Part shown: positions 32,374 to 44,497 of the stretch, piece by piece
How positions within the stretch are numbered: position 1 is the first letter of the stretch
Layout of the letters: each line of letters starts with the position of its first letter
Assembly (NCBI GenBank): GCA_018136815.1
Contig: CM030936.1
Span: 2,349,131-2,413,130 of the forward strand
Length of the DNA: 64,000 nucleotides
Direction of reading: 5' to 3'
Source: Isochrysis galbana
Lineage: Eukaryota; Haptophyta; Isochrysidales; Isochrysidaceae
Translations under genes and position numbers: made by a program
Notes under the pieces: model-generated
The model's input: only the letters and a program-made list of their open reading frames with translations
Told to the model about the DNA's origin: nothing
The model's database searches: none

Positions 32374-32946
32374 ATGGGCCAGTACTTTGTCTTCCTCGCC
32401 AAGCGACTCGGTCACCGCACCTACGAGGAGATCCGCGCCCCAGCCTTCAGGTTCTGCGAACACATGGACGAGGGCATGAGCGGCGCCATCCTGGCGATGC
32501 TGCTCGTCACAGCCTCTGGCATGGGCCGTGGATGTGGAGACTTCCGAGTGGATCTGGCCAAGGAACGCTACCCGTCGATGTGGGCACTCATCAAGCCATA
32601 CATGGGCCGTTGGTGCAAGGCAAACCTCATGCTCGTCGGCGACTACTCCGACGAGTACGACAGGATACCCAAGACCAAGTACATTGGAGACGAGGCCGCC
32701 GTCGCGTACCTCTGCATGGAATACATAATGGCGGTCGCGTACGCTGAAACGGATCCCATGGTGCAAGTGCACCGAGACCGAGCAGCTGGCAAACTCTACA
32801 TGGAGAACAAGAAGGCCGTCCTCGCACGCGTCACGGACCTCGCCACCCAAGATCAGCCAAGCGACATCGTCGCCTGCCAGCAGAACGACATTGAGGAAGA
32901 GGGATGTGAGAAAAAGACGAAGAAGATGAAAACTCAGCCCGCGTAG
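32374..32946 (+). CDS. MGQYF-type conserved small protein, function unknown
   Basis: 190 residues, starting at the ATG that gives MGQYFVFLAKRLGHRTYEEI. It resembles a family of uncharacterised proteins in fungi and protists that begin MGQYW/F and contain a W-x(n)-LVGDY segment, here WCKANLMLVGDYSDEYDRIP. The middle is helical and the tail is lysine-rich with cysteine (GCEKKTKKMKTQPA). No catalytic motif is visible. The upstream CT/CA-rich leader is typical of genes in this window. The 3' half and flank are duplicated at 23.9-24.3 kb. Confidence 0.65.
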   Translation: MGQYFVFLAKRLGHRTYEEIRAPAFRFCEHMDEGMSGAILAMLLVTASGMGRGCGDFRVDLAKERYPSMWALIKPYMGRWCKANLMLVGDYSDEYDRIPKTKYIGDEAAVAYLCMEYIMAVAYAETDPMVQVHRDRAAGKLYMENKKAVLARVTDLATQDQPSDIVACQQNDIEEEGCEKKTKKMKTQPA

Positions 32947-33762
32947 CTGGGGGTTACCGCGTGCGTTGAGAGTGGGGGAGCGCAATTAGCTTTGTAATAA
33001 TAATAATAGTGTGGCTACCCAAAAAGAAAACAAGCATTAGCTGGCCCTCTTTTGACGGAACGCGACTTTCCCTTGGAGCCACGCTGCACAGTGCCACTCC
33101 CACCACACACCTAGGCGGGCGTTGCAACTAACAGCCACCGCATTGTTTTTTCTTTGATTGCCGCCTTCGCAATCACCAAAAATGCGTCGCCCTACTAATC
33201 ATGCCACTTATTACAATAGCAACTTGAAACAGGTGCCCAATCGTCGAGCGCCCGCGTCCTCGCCCGCCCACTTCGTTCCGTTGCTCGGATCCCCTTTTTC
33301 TTGCAGCCGCAACAACTGCCTGTACCCCTTCCCATGTCCGCCCTTGCCCTTGCAGGCGGCGTGCATTGCCGCATGCGCCTTCGTCAAGCAAAGCAAACAT
33401 TCTACGAGGATTGCTTTTTGCTCTCAGCAATGCAATCGCTAGCTGAACGCGACGCCCCAGTGAAGCTCTTGCACAACAAAGAATTCTACTGGCTGTAGAT
33501 GCAGGTGTGCCGTTGTCAGGCAGTGGGGTATTTGTGTGTGTGTGAAGGAGGGGGGGGGGTGTTGAAGACCGTTGCTTCACCATTATGTTGCGGCTTGACG
33601 CCTACCATGCGCATGCCGGCGTCCTTCTCGGCTGCTGCCGCGCAGAGCGCAACAAAAGCTGAGGAGCAACGAGAGAAGAAATGTTGGGCGGTTCTCAAAG
33701 AAATGTCCATTGCATGGAGGATTCAAAAGAATCGCGTTCAGATCCGGGTTCCAAACATCAGG
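32947..33762. other. Intergenic, no gene recognised
   Basis: The first ~120 bp (to the word ctcttttgacggaacgcgac near 33046-33065) are shared with the duplicated fragment at 24.2 kb. Short frames elsewhere look like chance. Confidence 0.35.
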
Positions 33763-35866
33763 TCAAACGTGCTCGTTGTATGACTGCGAGAGCAAAGATT
33801 TGTCTCCCTCCTCGACGGGCACCATGACGACGGCCCCGCGTGTTGAACAGGAGCCATCGGGTTGCAAATCGCCCTCTGAGTTGGCGGAGAGGCGCCGTGG
33901 CTTGTTGAGCGCAGTGTATCGCTGAGAGTACATGTATGGGTCAACAGCTAGCTTCCTGCCACGGGTAAAGAAATCGAGCACGTTGCCCACAATCCCCACG
34001 TCAAATGCGTTCTTGAAACGGCCGAGATCGTCGCGCAGGTAAATGTAACGCCCCTTGTTCATGTGCTCATTTGTCGAAAGGTTGTTCAGGATTAGCCACC
34101 AGTGGTAGCTGTTCATGACAATAGCAAACGTCAAGAAAAGCTGCACAACGCACGTTGAGAGAAGGGGGGTAAGAATCGAGCGCCACATTTCCGTAGGCCA
34201 ACAAAGATGCCTAAGAGATTCTACACCCAAGATGCTCGATTGGGGCAGGGAGTGCGGGTGTCCAACGTCAGCACAGAGGTGTGGGTACGTAGGGGAGCGC
34301 AAGTGCGGGCAGTGCAAGTCCTCTTCAGTGTTAGCGACCTGGCCCCGGCTCGTGTGCGTGCGGAATGCGCACCGCATGATCAAACAGCATCATGATCACC
34401 CACCCGCGCCTTCCATGTGCTATCAGATGCTCGAGGCAGCACACTCCCGCAAGTGCGATGGCGACGAGGCCACAACCCATGAAGGCCATGAATAAGCGAT
34501 AGTTGCCCGCACCGACCGTGTTGTGAACGTAAGGACAGTGGTGATCGAAGACGTTGACGCAGCGCTTCAGGACAGAGCAGTGCTTCGAGCGAAGGGGTCG
34601 GGCAATATGGCAGGTGTGGCAAAGCGGGCCAATCGCACTGGCCTCATCAATCCGGCCATCAGCTGCCAGCTCGAGAGCCCGACGATACCTCTTGTTGGGC
34701 TCGCCCGTCGTGCTGATGAAGCCCGGGTCAGTCATGTATGTCAATGTAATAAGTGTGACCATCCCGACGAATGCGACGCAGAATGCGAGGTGGCGGATCG
34801 GTGCGTCTACAACAGCCGCCATGTAGTAGTAGGCGACAGCAGAGACGAAGGAGTTCACAAAGAAGAAGTAGAACATCAGCTTGTCGCCTGCCCCACCTTG
34901 GCCCATCACTAAGTAGAAGAAGCGCATCAGCGGGCTCGGATTGAGCGGCGAGAGTGTTGCCAGAACGTGCCGGAAACCACGCTCCCGTGCGACGTCGATG
35001 GGCGTGCGACCTTTATTGTCCTTCACCTTGACGAGCGTCTCCGCATTTGGCGTAGCCTCAATCAAATATTCGATCACTTGCAGCGCGCCTTGGGCAGCAG
35101 CGAGATGCATTGGTGTCGAGCCATATAAATCAGCCGCGTCAGCGGACAGACCAAGATAGTGTAGAAGCGCGACTGTCTGCCCATTATTCTTGTAAGCGGC
35201 CCAGTGTAACGCCGAGTCATTGTAGACATCCAACAAATTGATGTCAGCGCGTTGCTCAACGAGGTAGAAGACGAGCACAGTGTGATCGTATCTGAGCAAA
35301 GGGCGCACGGACGATGCATCGGGTGAATGAATTCTATCGGATGCGACGCAAAGCGTGTCAATTGCGTGGCGCCAAGCTGTATCTGATACCAACGTCTGCC
35401 TCGTTCGAGGGTTGCAGGGCCAAGGATGGCGATCAGCGCACTGTGAAGCGATGACGAGCGGCGTCGTGCCCTTCACGTCTCTGGCATCGATATCGGCTCC
35501 GAGCTTAAGGAGTACCTTAATTACCTCGGTGTGCCCGCGCGTCGCCGCCCAGTGGATTGGCTGCATTCCGGAGCTCTCGACCGCGGCATCGATGGATGCT
35601 CCCTGGCCGATGAGCCACTCGGCGATCTCAGCTGAGCCAGTCAACGCGGCCCAGTGGACGGCGGTGGCGCCATCTTCGGAATCGCAGCCCTTCAGCGCGT
35701 CGGGATGCTTCCGCACGATCTCTTCGCACATCTCCCTCGAGCCGGAGCGGATGGCCATCACGAGGAGGTCCGCTGGCGATGGCACCGCCATACCGCTGGG
35801 CGGCGTCACCTCTGGCGAGGGCTCGTGAACGCAATCCTCACCGTGGACGTGGCTGTGCGATGACAT
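33763..35866 (-). CDS. Ankyrin-repeat DHHC palmitoyltransferase (ZDHHC13/17-like)
   Basis: Exons on the minus strand: 35866-35442, 35291-34400 and 34140-33763, 564 residues. Intron 1 (150 bp, gtgcgc...gctcag) splits an ankyrin repeat, and splicing restores TPLVIASQYDHTVLVFYLVE. Intron 2 (gtgatc...gtgcag) is phase 0. There are five to six ankyrin repeats (about 50-270), two membrane helices (MFYFFFVNSFVSAVAYYYMA; FCVAFVGMVTLITLTYM), a DHHC cysteine-rich domain with CHTCHIARPLRSKHC and DHHCPYVHNTVG, two further helices, and the C-terminal LSTNEHMNKGRY and FDVGIVGNVLDFF segments of the family. The enzyme transfers palmitate to protein cysteines at Golgi or endosomal membranes through an acyl-cysteine intermediate on the DHHC cysteine. 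All key residues are present. Confidence 0.9.
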
Positions 35867-37268
35867 CGTCCCCGCCTCCAAACTCGCGCGCTCCTCTCTC
35901 TGTCTCGCTGGCTCACTGTCTCTGTGTCTGAGTGACTGTCTCTCCCCACCCACCCACCGCCCCGCTCCCTCCGACCCTCGCCGCCGTCTCGCTCTCTGTT
36001 TCTATTTCTCCCCCTCTCCCTCTGCTCCCTCCCTCTGCTACCTCTCTCCTCTCTCCCTGCGCCCCAACCAAGTAAAATGGCACCAAAATGAAGAGTTGTA
36101 AACGTTGGTGGGCGAGTCTCTCACTCATCTAAAGTACACACGTACTCGCACACACTTCTCTTCACACGAGCTTCTTTCCTTGTTTTCCCGCGGTCGCCCC
36201 CTCCGCGCCTCTCTCTCCCTCCTCCTCCTTGTGCCCCGCCACGTTGAACCATTCTACCGTTCTAGTACTTAGTACTCCTACTTTAGTCACGTAAAGTACT
36301 GGAAAGTGGAAGGTTTCCACTTCATACTAAGGCTCAGTCCGCGCGACCGCCGATCGCGAATCGAGACCCTTATTTTCGAAAAGCAAGGTCTCGATTTTCG
36401 AAAATCGGGAGTCTGGATCTCGAAAAACAAGGAAAACAAGAGGGGGTCGAAATCGAGACCCCACTAGCAACTCTTGTTTTTCAACCCCCGATTTTCTGCG
36501 GCCCGACGCGGGGGGGGGGGCGCGGGCGCGCGGCTGCCTGGCTCCTCCAGCTGTCACGGGGTCTGGCGGCTGTGCAAGGCGCTCGGATGCGCTGTGCATC
36601 TGGTAGAGGGACCCGCTGGTATGGGGCATCTGCCTGAGCCCGCGCACAGTCCACTCTTGTACCGCCACATCGAGCTATGGTGGGGGCGGGGAAGCGCGCT
36701 GCAAATGGGCTGCGTGAGGCGTGAGGCGCTCGGCAGGGTATGAGGTTGAATGGGGCGCGGCGAGAGAGGGAATGGCCGTCAGGCTGTTCGAGACAGGTCA
36801 TAAGGCGCCACTTTTACCCGTGGAGCGACCGCCTGAACGCCCTGCAAAGGCCCGTTTGTGCATCTACGTCTTTGTTGTTGACGTCTGCACATCCGGACCT
36901 CGCCTTGCCTATCACAGACGGATGGTTGCTGGCGGCCAGTATGTGCGTCGTGCGGCTGATAGAAGGCGTGTGAGATGTATGGGTGACCAGCCCAGGGTGC
37001 CTCGCAGCCATGGTAGCGCCCATTGCCTCGCGTGAGACCGGACCGGTGCGGGTGGTTTGACGTCCGTCTGCTGGTGTGGGAGTGTCCATCCGAAAAACCA
37101 AAATGTGCGTTGTGAGCGTCGAATTGTGCAAGGATTGAGCTGTGGGAGCCTCAGTTGCCACATGTGATAGGGGTAGGTGCAATAACTAGCCCTTAATTGA
37201 TAATTGATCGACTGTTTCATCCTGTAAGAGTGTGAAGCTGGCATGGCGTGATGGTCATGTAACATGCA
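35867..37268. other. Intergenic with inverted words, no gene recognised
   Basis: 35870-36060 is GA-rich on the minus strand (leader of the DHHC gene). 36265-36310 has AGTACTTAGTACTCCTACTT-type words. 36340-36480 repeats cgagacc/ggtctcg and ttttcgaaaa words in both orientations, able to form hairpins. 36500-37260 has no convincing frame. Confidence 0.35.
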
Positions 37269-37631
37269 AGTTATATTTTTCGTTATTTTTGGTCAGGTCG
37301 CCAGTAGGCCCTCATTGAAATGCTATAGAATGAGAGCTCTACTTCCTTCACCTTCCTGTAGTGAGGTGACAAGCGGGTTTGCCAGATCGTCTGATGCGTC
37401 CCAGGGTGTGCATTCCGACCTGGAGTCTGAGATAATGATATTGTCCGAGCTCAGCTGTTGCGACGAGTGCGCTAGGTGACCATGTGGCACTGAATGGTGA
37501 AGTGTGAGGTGTTGGGACACATTCAAGTATTGAAACTCAGCTGACGGCACCATTGCCAAGATACCTTGCCGCGAAATCATGTTGGCAATGAATTTCCTGC
37601 TGAACCTGACCAAAAATAACGAAATATAACT
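37269..37631. mobile_element. 363-bp MITE-like element with 28-bp inverted ends
   Basis: The left end AGTTATATTTTTCGTTATTT continues ttggtcaggt (37269-37298). The right end is the complement of AGTTATATTTCGTTATTTTT followed by ggtcaggt (37604-37631), differing by a 2-base indel. The interior has no transposase. Target duplication is unclear. Confidence 0.7.
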
Positions 37632-37639
37632 ACTACACT

Positions 37640-38050
37640 ACTACCTCCGTTCCAATACTGAGGTGTCACGCAGGCTATTGTTGAAGGTGGTAGCTTGCAG
37701 GGGCTGTTGTTCGAGGACACCGACTGGGGGGTCAGTGCCGTTGCTTTCGTCGCGCGACCCCCACAGCCGTAGAAGTAAGAGCTGAGGGGTGCTTGGAGTG
37801 ATTCGATGTGGTAAAGTGTCCTTCCCACCCTTGAACTGGTGAATGCTTGCGAATCTGGCATCGGCCACCACTGAAGAATTTGTGTAGACTGACCATATTG
37901 TCCAGGTCCCACCAGTTGTGGGAACGTGTGGCCCGCTCGACAGCCACAAATTCGAAGGAAAGATTTTCATCGAATTTGTCGAGTCCATTCGACTGCCCGA
38001 AACCTTCATGCACGAAGGCCGCGTGATACATAAAAAGGAATTCCTTGACT
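37640..38050 (-). pseudogene. Degenerate frame with possible DUF285-like traces
   Basis: Minus-strand pieces in changing frames (NWWDLDNMVSLHKFFSGGRC; LQATTFNNSLRDTSVLE) recall DUF285 units. Several frameshifts and no start are seen. It lies between the MITE and the solo LTR. Confidence 0.25.
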
Positions 38051-38175
38051 CATGGGACATAGTCGTAGGCTATGCAACAAGACTGTTAGAGCGAGCGAAA
38101 GAGCGCCCCCCCCAAGATACCAAAGGAGAGGAGCCGCACGCTTGCGGCACCCAGCCACAGGAGCCAGGGGATGCG

Positions 38176-38843
38176 TGTCGTATTCCATACGATGACAGAC
38201 TTTTACTTCTAACCGGTGGTTTATTTTAAGCCTCAAGGTCTCGTCGGCGACATTCTACCCCTTCTCTTACTTTCTTTCGATGTCATCAAACATTCCACGA
38301 CTGTCTTCCGTCTTCTCTTCATGCATCGGTTGTAGTCTTCCGTCTTCTCTTCGTATATCGGCGGTAGCTCCACAGCGAGGTCTGCTCTCGTTGTTCCGAC
38401 TTCTCTGTTTCGCATGTCTGTGCGCCGATGAGTTGCCTTGGTGCCGACGCTTGACAGTCCGCCCTGAGTGTGGTTAGTTTTCGCCCTGTTTGGTTTAGTT
38501 CGTGTGTGTCTGTGTGACGAGGGGCCTTTTTGAGTCCCTGCGTTGTAGTCTCTCGTGTCTACCTTGGACCTAAGAAGCTCTCATTCTCCTTCTCTCTCTT
38601 CCTCTAGCTCGCTAGCTAGCCTCGGCCCTACCCTCCAACGCCGCGCGTTGTGAGCCTCCGAACCTCCGTCTCTCTTCTCGTCCCTCGCACTCGATGGTAG
38701 AAGCTGTCAGACCCGACTTCTACTATGACCTCTCAGACATATACCCGCAAGCAACCACCTACGACTCCTTCACGGCCGCGTCAGCTGCCGGCTCGATCGA
38801 ACGGCCCTCTACCTACGAGCCAATAGTCATCGCGTGTTCGACA
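38176..38843 (+). mobile_element. Solo LTR (668 bp) with perfect 5-bp target duplication
   Basis: It begins TGTCGTATTCCATACGATGA and ends GCGTGTTCGACA. ATGCG precedes it (38171-38175) and follows it (38844-38848). The same LTR is found at 55299-56703 (with an insertion) and from 63875 to the window end. The LTR contains a short open frame starting at 38694 (MVEAVRPDFYYDLSDIYPQA) that is conserved as MAGTVRPDFYYDLSDIFPQA in the second copy. Confidence 0.88.
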
Positions 38844-38848
38844 ATGCG

Positions 38849-39653
38849 CTATCTCGCAGAGAAGTTAGAGTCACGGAAGACGAAAGATTCATAAGCAGAT
38901 TTAACAACATCTGGCTACACGCTGACACCGATTACTTAGGACAAGGCTCACCTACAATACTGAGATTACTTCTGATTACCAAGAAATGCAAGTATTGCGG
39001 CATATGGCGACCCTTTGACCCGAGTAATCACTCTCTCAGACCTCCTATAGCATCAGTAATGTCGTTTTCGAGTAATCTAATGCACTACTAGATACTTATA
39101 TGCGAAGTTATACTTGCGTTCTATTTTTGTATTGGCCGTCGTTTCCAATATTTGCACCCCCCCCCCCCCCCGACGCCCGACTCATTGCGGCCCAGCCACC
39201 TCCGATCTAGGAGAAAGAGCGTGGCTTCGTGAGTGTCTTCCATTGCCACGGGCGAGGCGAGAATATTAAAAAGTTTTTTTTTGTCGAGTCCATTCGATGA
39301 TGTGTTGCACCCTTGAGCGTCGACGCGCGCGCTGGTGTCATGGAGATTGCGGTGACCTCTCGGCGGGGGTACCACGTTAGAACTTACAGCGTCGTATGAC
39401 ATCTTGTTAGCTAGCATTCCTAGCCACATACACCGGACGAGCCATGCGCCAATCGCGCACACCCCCATCGCGGGGTAGGGGCTCCGTTGCCGTCTTGCCG
39501 TCGAAAGGCTACGGTCCCGCAGCACTAAGCTTATACTAACACAACAATAAAACTCTGACGAATACTCTCTCACAATCGAGTTTCTAGATCCAGTATCTAG
39601 GAGTATCTACCGGCAAGATCAGCGAAACGGAAACCACCTAACTTCGAGTGGCG
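38849..39653. other. Intergenic; includes a short repeat tail
   Basis: 39244-39282 matches the 3' end of the SINE-like repeat (ggcgaggcgagaatattaaa, then a T run). 39157-39170 is a C run. 39560-39650 is the immediate upstream region of the EF-hand gene (tctagatccagtatctagga). Confidence 0.4.
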
Positions 39654-41064
39654 ATGGGTGCCGGTGCGGCCAAGCCCGCGCTTCCAACGGAGGAGGCGGC
39701 GAGGAGGCTATTCGACGAGATCGACACGAATCAGAACGGTAGGCTGTCCATCGATGAGTTAGTCGCCGCCGCGCAAAGCTACGCCAAGGAGATCCGACGG
39801 AGCTGGTCGCACGAGCAGATCACGGTCACTTTTGCGGCGCTTGACCTCGACCACGACGGCTCGCTCGACTTCCAGGAATTTGTTGCCGGGCTCGACATGC
39901 TGGTCGGTGCGAAGCGATCACGTGGCCTTGGGAGGAGAAGCCAGACCGAAGCTAAGCAGGCGCAAAATGCGGAGCAGATGCGGATGATTGAGGAGGCGAA
40001 GCGGCTGTCTGCAGCAGCAAATGCTTCCCTTGAGGCTGTGGGGATGGCGACTAGCGCAGGTGGTCATGCGGAGGATGAGGATAAGCACGGGCAAGCGATT
40101 GACCCAGAGGTGCTTGACAGGAGGAGATCCCAAGCGATCAACGATAAGGTGAGCGCGAAACCCGCTCGCGCTCGTGAGTGAGAGTGGTTTGCGAAGTCAT
40201 CTCAACTCTTGATTTCGCCACAGGTGCTTGCAGATAAGGAGGCCGAGAAAGCGGCTGAAGCTCTAGCGGCTGAGACCAATTTGGCAGCCCAGCAGGCAAG
40301 AAAGCAGATAGAAGAGCGTCGAAAGAAGCGGGAACAGGAGGCTGAGGAGCGAGAGGCCGCTGAGAAGGCCGCTGCAGAGGCCAAGGCCAAAGCTGAGGTG
40401 GAGGCAGAGAAGGTAGCAATGGAGGCTGAGGCCTTAAAACGGAAGGAGAAGAAGTTGGAGGCCATCGAGGCGAGGAAGGTGTGTTACATACCCAGTAACA
40501 TTTGGGGAAGCAGTAAAGATGTGCTCATTGTTCGGTGTACCATGGTAATGCAGGCTGAGAAAAAGGCGGAAGTCCAAGCACGCAAACTAGAAGAAGCCGA
40601 CAAGAAGGCCATGGCGGAGATTGAGAAGACTGCCAAGATGCAGGCCATCAAGGAACTGCGCACCGGGCAGACAGCGCAGCAAATCAATGCGGCAAGAAAG
40701 GTACGAGAAGAGGCAGAGAGGTGCGTGCCGAATTGCTGCGTTCAATCCTCCCGTTTTTATCACCAAAGGTATTGCTTGTTAGTCATGAGCGAGTGCACAA
40801 ACCGTGGCAACCCTCGCACTGACAAATCGTAGGCAGTTGAAGGAGATGGAGGAACGCGAGGAGGACGAAAAGAATCGACGAGAGTTCGAGAGCGCCATGA
40901 GGAGAGCAGAAATGGAGGGGAGAGAGATCGAGAAGAAGCTCCAGGAGACCAAAGAAGCGACTGAGGCGGCAAAGGCTAAGAGCAAGCCGTCAAAGTCAGC
41001 ACATCTTCCCTCACAGCCTCCAGAGGCAGAGCTCTTGGACGCTGCTGCAGAGCCGTCTGCATAA
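39654..41064 (+). CDS. EF-hand protein with long coiled coil, four exons
   Basis: Exons 39654-40148, 40224-40478, 40554-40720 and 40833-41064 give 382 residues. The phases are 0, 0 and 2, and the last join (gtgcgt...tcgtag) restores an unbroken coiled coil (EEAERQLKEMEEREEDEK). Two EF hands sit near the N-terminus: DEIDTNQNGRLSIDELV and AALDLDHDGSLDFQEFV, both with good Ca2+-coordinating positions. The rest, from about residue 165, is a continuous Ala/Glu/Lys/Arg-rich helix. It is probably a Ca2+-responsive structural or cytoskeletal protein. No enzyme domain is seen. The start is the ATG giving MGAGAAKP; Gly2 could allow N-myristoylation. Confidence 0.85.
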
Positions 41065-42376
41065 TCAACAGCTGCCACAGACGAAACGTTGTTCAATGCC
41101 AATGCATCAGGGAATGCGACTCAGGAGGTGGTCGCGCAACCCTCACAAGAGAGCTGACACTCAGCACCTTTCCATGTGGCTGCCAACGTGAGCAAAGCAA
41201 CGGTTCCATACTACTACTACTACATTCATTACAAAGTCGGAAGCGGCGCTGCGCACAAATTGATGACTGGCATGCAATTTAGCACCACAGCGTTCGATTG
41301 CACGATGAAAGCTATATATGCCCTTACCTTACCCCGCAAACACTAATCTTACAATCGATCCCATGGCGCCAACCTATTGTCTATTATTATGATAGGGGTC
41401 AATGGGCGGGGATGCCTCTTAGAATAGGGGTTAGAGTAGGGGTCAGGGGGGGCCAACCTCCCCATCTACTTACTCTTAGAGTAGGGGTCAGGGGGGGTGT
41501 CTCGCGCCCGTCCCCTCAGGCACTAACGGGGCCTATCAGCAGGGCGTATGCTGTAGCATGGGTTCACGTTGACGCTGACGCGCCCTTGAGGGCCATTACA
41601 GTAGCTTGGGCAAGGTGTTAACCCATCTGGCCTCTCACAAGTGTTGACGCAGGACACGACAAGTGTTGACACAGATGAATAGATAACGTGGGCTCATATG
41701 CACAGTTCGGACCGAAATGCACGGTACTCTAAATCACCGAAGGCCCGCCTCAGCGGCCTCCTCTCTTCCCCCCCCCCCCTTTCGTATTTCCGAGGATCGC
41801 TGCCCCGGGGGCGCGGGGGAGAGCCCCTCCCCATCTTCCCGGCACGGTCCCTAGGTCCCCCTTCCTTGTTTCTTACCCCCCCCCCCCGCGGCCCTGTTTA
41901 CACCCTTGAGGGTTCCCGCGCCCCGCGCCGCCCCCCTCCCCCGTGACTTCCCGTCTTTTCCCGCCACGCCTCCCGTCCCGATGTCCGACGCTCGTGATCC
42001 TCTGCCCCGTGATGCTCCTGCGTGCTGCCCTATGTCATGTGCTGAGCCTTCGGTCGGCCCGCCAGCAGCATCCCCGCCCCCCGTCCATACGTGTGCTCCG
42101 TACCCGACGTCTCCCGGTTCCTCCCCGTCCCTCCCCACTCCCCTTGTCCATACAATTCCTTCTTATGATCCACAGCTCCACCCACACCATCACAGCTGCA
42201 AACAAGTATAGTATTGATTATTTGGTGAGCACCCCACCAAACACTCTCGGTTCGTCTCGGGGAGAGTGTTCGAATAGAGGGGCAAGCATTGCACAAGATT
42301 TCCATGGGTGGTACATAGCGACGTGCCTCCCGATGAAACATTACCCTGTGCGCTCACGGTCGTCGAAGGTGGAAGC
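41065..42376. other. Intergenic; G-rich short repeats
   Basis: 41393-41490 carries several copies of tagggg-tcaggggggg words (ttagagtaggggtcaggggg), resembling the sequences at 10917 and 54350. 41760-41890 has C runs. A proline-rich frame at 41981-42211 (MSDARDPLPRDAPACC) has no domain. The 3' end of the dehydrogenase gene adjoins. Confidence 0.35.
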
Positions 42377-43815
42377 TCAAGTGAACTTAGCCTCAGTATC
42401 GTCAATCCACGTTTGCGTCCATTCCCACAAGGCCGCCCTTGACGAAGGGTCTTTGGCGGCCGGAGAGACATCAGTGACCTCGCAGTCCGATATGTAAGCA
42501 CCATTCGGCAAGCCTGGTGCCAGAAGAGCATAGACCTACGGCACAATGGAGTGACGTACGCGATAATTAAAATAGTGGCTAGAAGCATGCCTATCGTAGG
42601 CGCGTTTGTCTGATGTATGCTCGCTGGCGCAGACGCCGCTCGGTGGCATGCAAATACTTCAAGCTTTCCCGAAAAATCAAAAGCTCAAAGGCAGTGAAGC
42701 TCTCGAGCCCGGGGATGCGTCATGGGCGAATGAGTTTTACGCACCGATGTCCTACAACCATCCAATGGAGATTTAAAGAAAAGGCTGGTCGGAGACAAAG
42801 GGTCAGTTAAGCGCGAGAGCAAGCCGGACGCGGCAGAGCCTGAGCCAAACTCGCGAAATAGCGAGGTGGACACTACTCCGGGGTGCACGGACAAAGAGGT
42901 CAAGCGTTGGTCAGCGGTCAGGGGCAGTCGCTGTGCGAGCTCCTGAGCGAAGAGCACGTTTGCCAACTTGGATTCGCCGTATGCCTCCTGAAATTGAAAG
43001 CATGTATTCCGGTCAGCGTGTCAAGGTGCCGCTCGCCAGGTAAGGCAAACTGCTGGCGACCGTGGCGTTGGGCTAGAGTAAGGTGCCAGAACGGTGCATA
43101 TGGCTCGTACCGATGCATCCCACTTCCTATCGCTCCACGCGGTGTCGTTCAGATCAATTGTGTCGACGATCGCGTGCGCTGATGAAGCCACCGTGACGAC
43201 GCGGGCCTCCTCGCCGGGGGCGCACAGGTGCGGCAGCAACTTAGTAGTCAACTGTTGATTTGCAACATGGCAGACTTGGAACCCCTCTTCCAGGCCATCC
43301 GACGTGACTCGTCGTTCCATGGGCCAAACGCCGGCATTGAGAAGCAGGCCCCGTAGTGGTGCATTAAGCTCTTCGGCCGCCTCGACGATCTTTTCAGCAC
43401 CCTCCACCGTCGACTTGGCGCTGCTCTGGTCGAAAGTCACGAGGGCGAGCCGCGCGGAGGCCGCGTCGGAGAGCGCGCGCACATACCGCATTGCCTCCTC
43501 ACCTTTGGCGCGGTCTCGGGCACAGAGAATGACGGCAAAGCCGCGTTGCGCGAGGAACGCCGCCGCCTCTCGCCCAATCCCATCCGAAGCTCCGGTGACC
43601 GCAATGGAGCACCCGTCAGCCAGCGCGTAGGACTCTGGCATGAGCTGGCTCAGAGCGTCACCGTCCGTGGCTCGGTGACGAACTCGGCGGAGGAGGCCCT
43701 CCCGCTCGCGCTCGACCGCGTATGCAAGCCTCTCGGCCGCCGCGATCGCGCCGCCCATCGACGGCGCCAGAGCGAGCCCAGAGCACAAGGCAGTTGCGAC
43801 GAGCATCGCTGACAT
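42377..43815 (-). CDS. Short-chain dehydrogenase/reductase (retinol dehydrogenase/WWOX-like)
   Basis: Exons on the minus strand: 43815-43111, 42987-42745 and 42535-42377, 368 residues, both introns phase 0 (gtacga...ttcag; gtgcgt...gtag). The N-terminus (MLVATALCSGLALAPSMGGA) is hydrophobic and may be a signal or plastid leader. The Rossmann motif TGASDGIG is at about residues 73-80. LLLNAGVWP is the NNAG-equivalent. VTVASSAHA supplies the catalytic Ser, and YGESKLANVLFAQEL the catalytic Tyr and Lys. SVHPGVVSTSL follows, then the family's C-terminal pattern FFKSPLDGCRTSVYALLAPG and GAYISDCEVTDVSPAAKDPS. Such enzymes reduce or oxidise retinoid-, steroid- or chlorophyll-like substrates with NAD(P)H; the substrate here is unknown. 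All three exons were needed to recover the full family sequence. Confidence 0.9.
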
Positions 43816-44497
43816 TTCTGTGAAGCCAACGGAATCTTCAGAGCGAGCGAGCGAGAGCGAGGCTTCAGACTTCACACAGCGCAATCTATTCTAGTACTCT
43901 ACTACCAAGTATAGCAACCCTTGCCTAGGGGTGTAATGGTAATCGTGTAAAAAAGTTGTGTTTTCCAAATGGCCCCTGAGAATGCATTGAATTCTGAATT
44001 CACACGAGGCGCCGGAGGCAGCGCCGGAGGGAGACGCGCGCCGCAGCCTTCGCCAGAGACGCACCGGAGGCCGGACCGGAGCCGGAGCCGGAGGCGCGCC
44101 GCAAACCGTATGACGCATCATCCATCATGATCATGATTATTTTATTACTACTATTATTTTCTTGAGCGTGAGTACGAGTACTGCTATTGCCACTAGCTTA
44201 GATGGGAAATACGTATTGACCGTATTTGGCCAGAGGCCAAATACATATGTATTTGGCTGTATTTGAAGCGCGTCATGGGTTGTAGGTTGTAGGTTGTAGG
44301 CCTCTGCCTCTGTTGTATTCAGGCCTTTTGGCTTTTGGCATGAATATTTCGGCATGAGTACGAGCCTTCTTCGTTATATACCGTCTTCAATGTTCGTCGT
44401 GGTCGCGCAAGGCGTGCAGATTCGGATTCTTCCTCTCCTTCTTCTCCTCCTCGAGCTGCGTGGCCTCTTCCAGCTGCGTGGCCTCCTCGAACCGAGA
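43816..44497. other. Upstream region of the dehydrogenase and palindromic words
   Basis: 43890-43912 (ttctagtactctactaccaa) is a promoter-type word shared with other gene starts. 44205-44270 has paired gtatttggcc/ggccaaatac and aatacatatgtatt palindromes. 44278-44300 repeats gttgtag. Confidence 0.4.

Noticed and set aside
34331-34400. C-terminal residues VIMMLFDHAVRIPHAHE of the DHHC protein
   Set aside because: Intron read-through; the true C-terminus with the LSTNE and NVLDFF segments is in a downstream exon.
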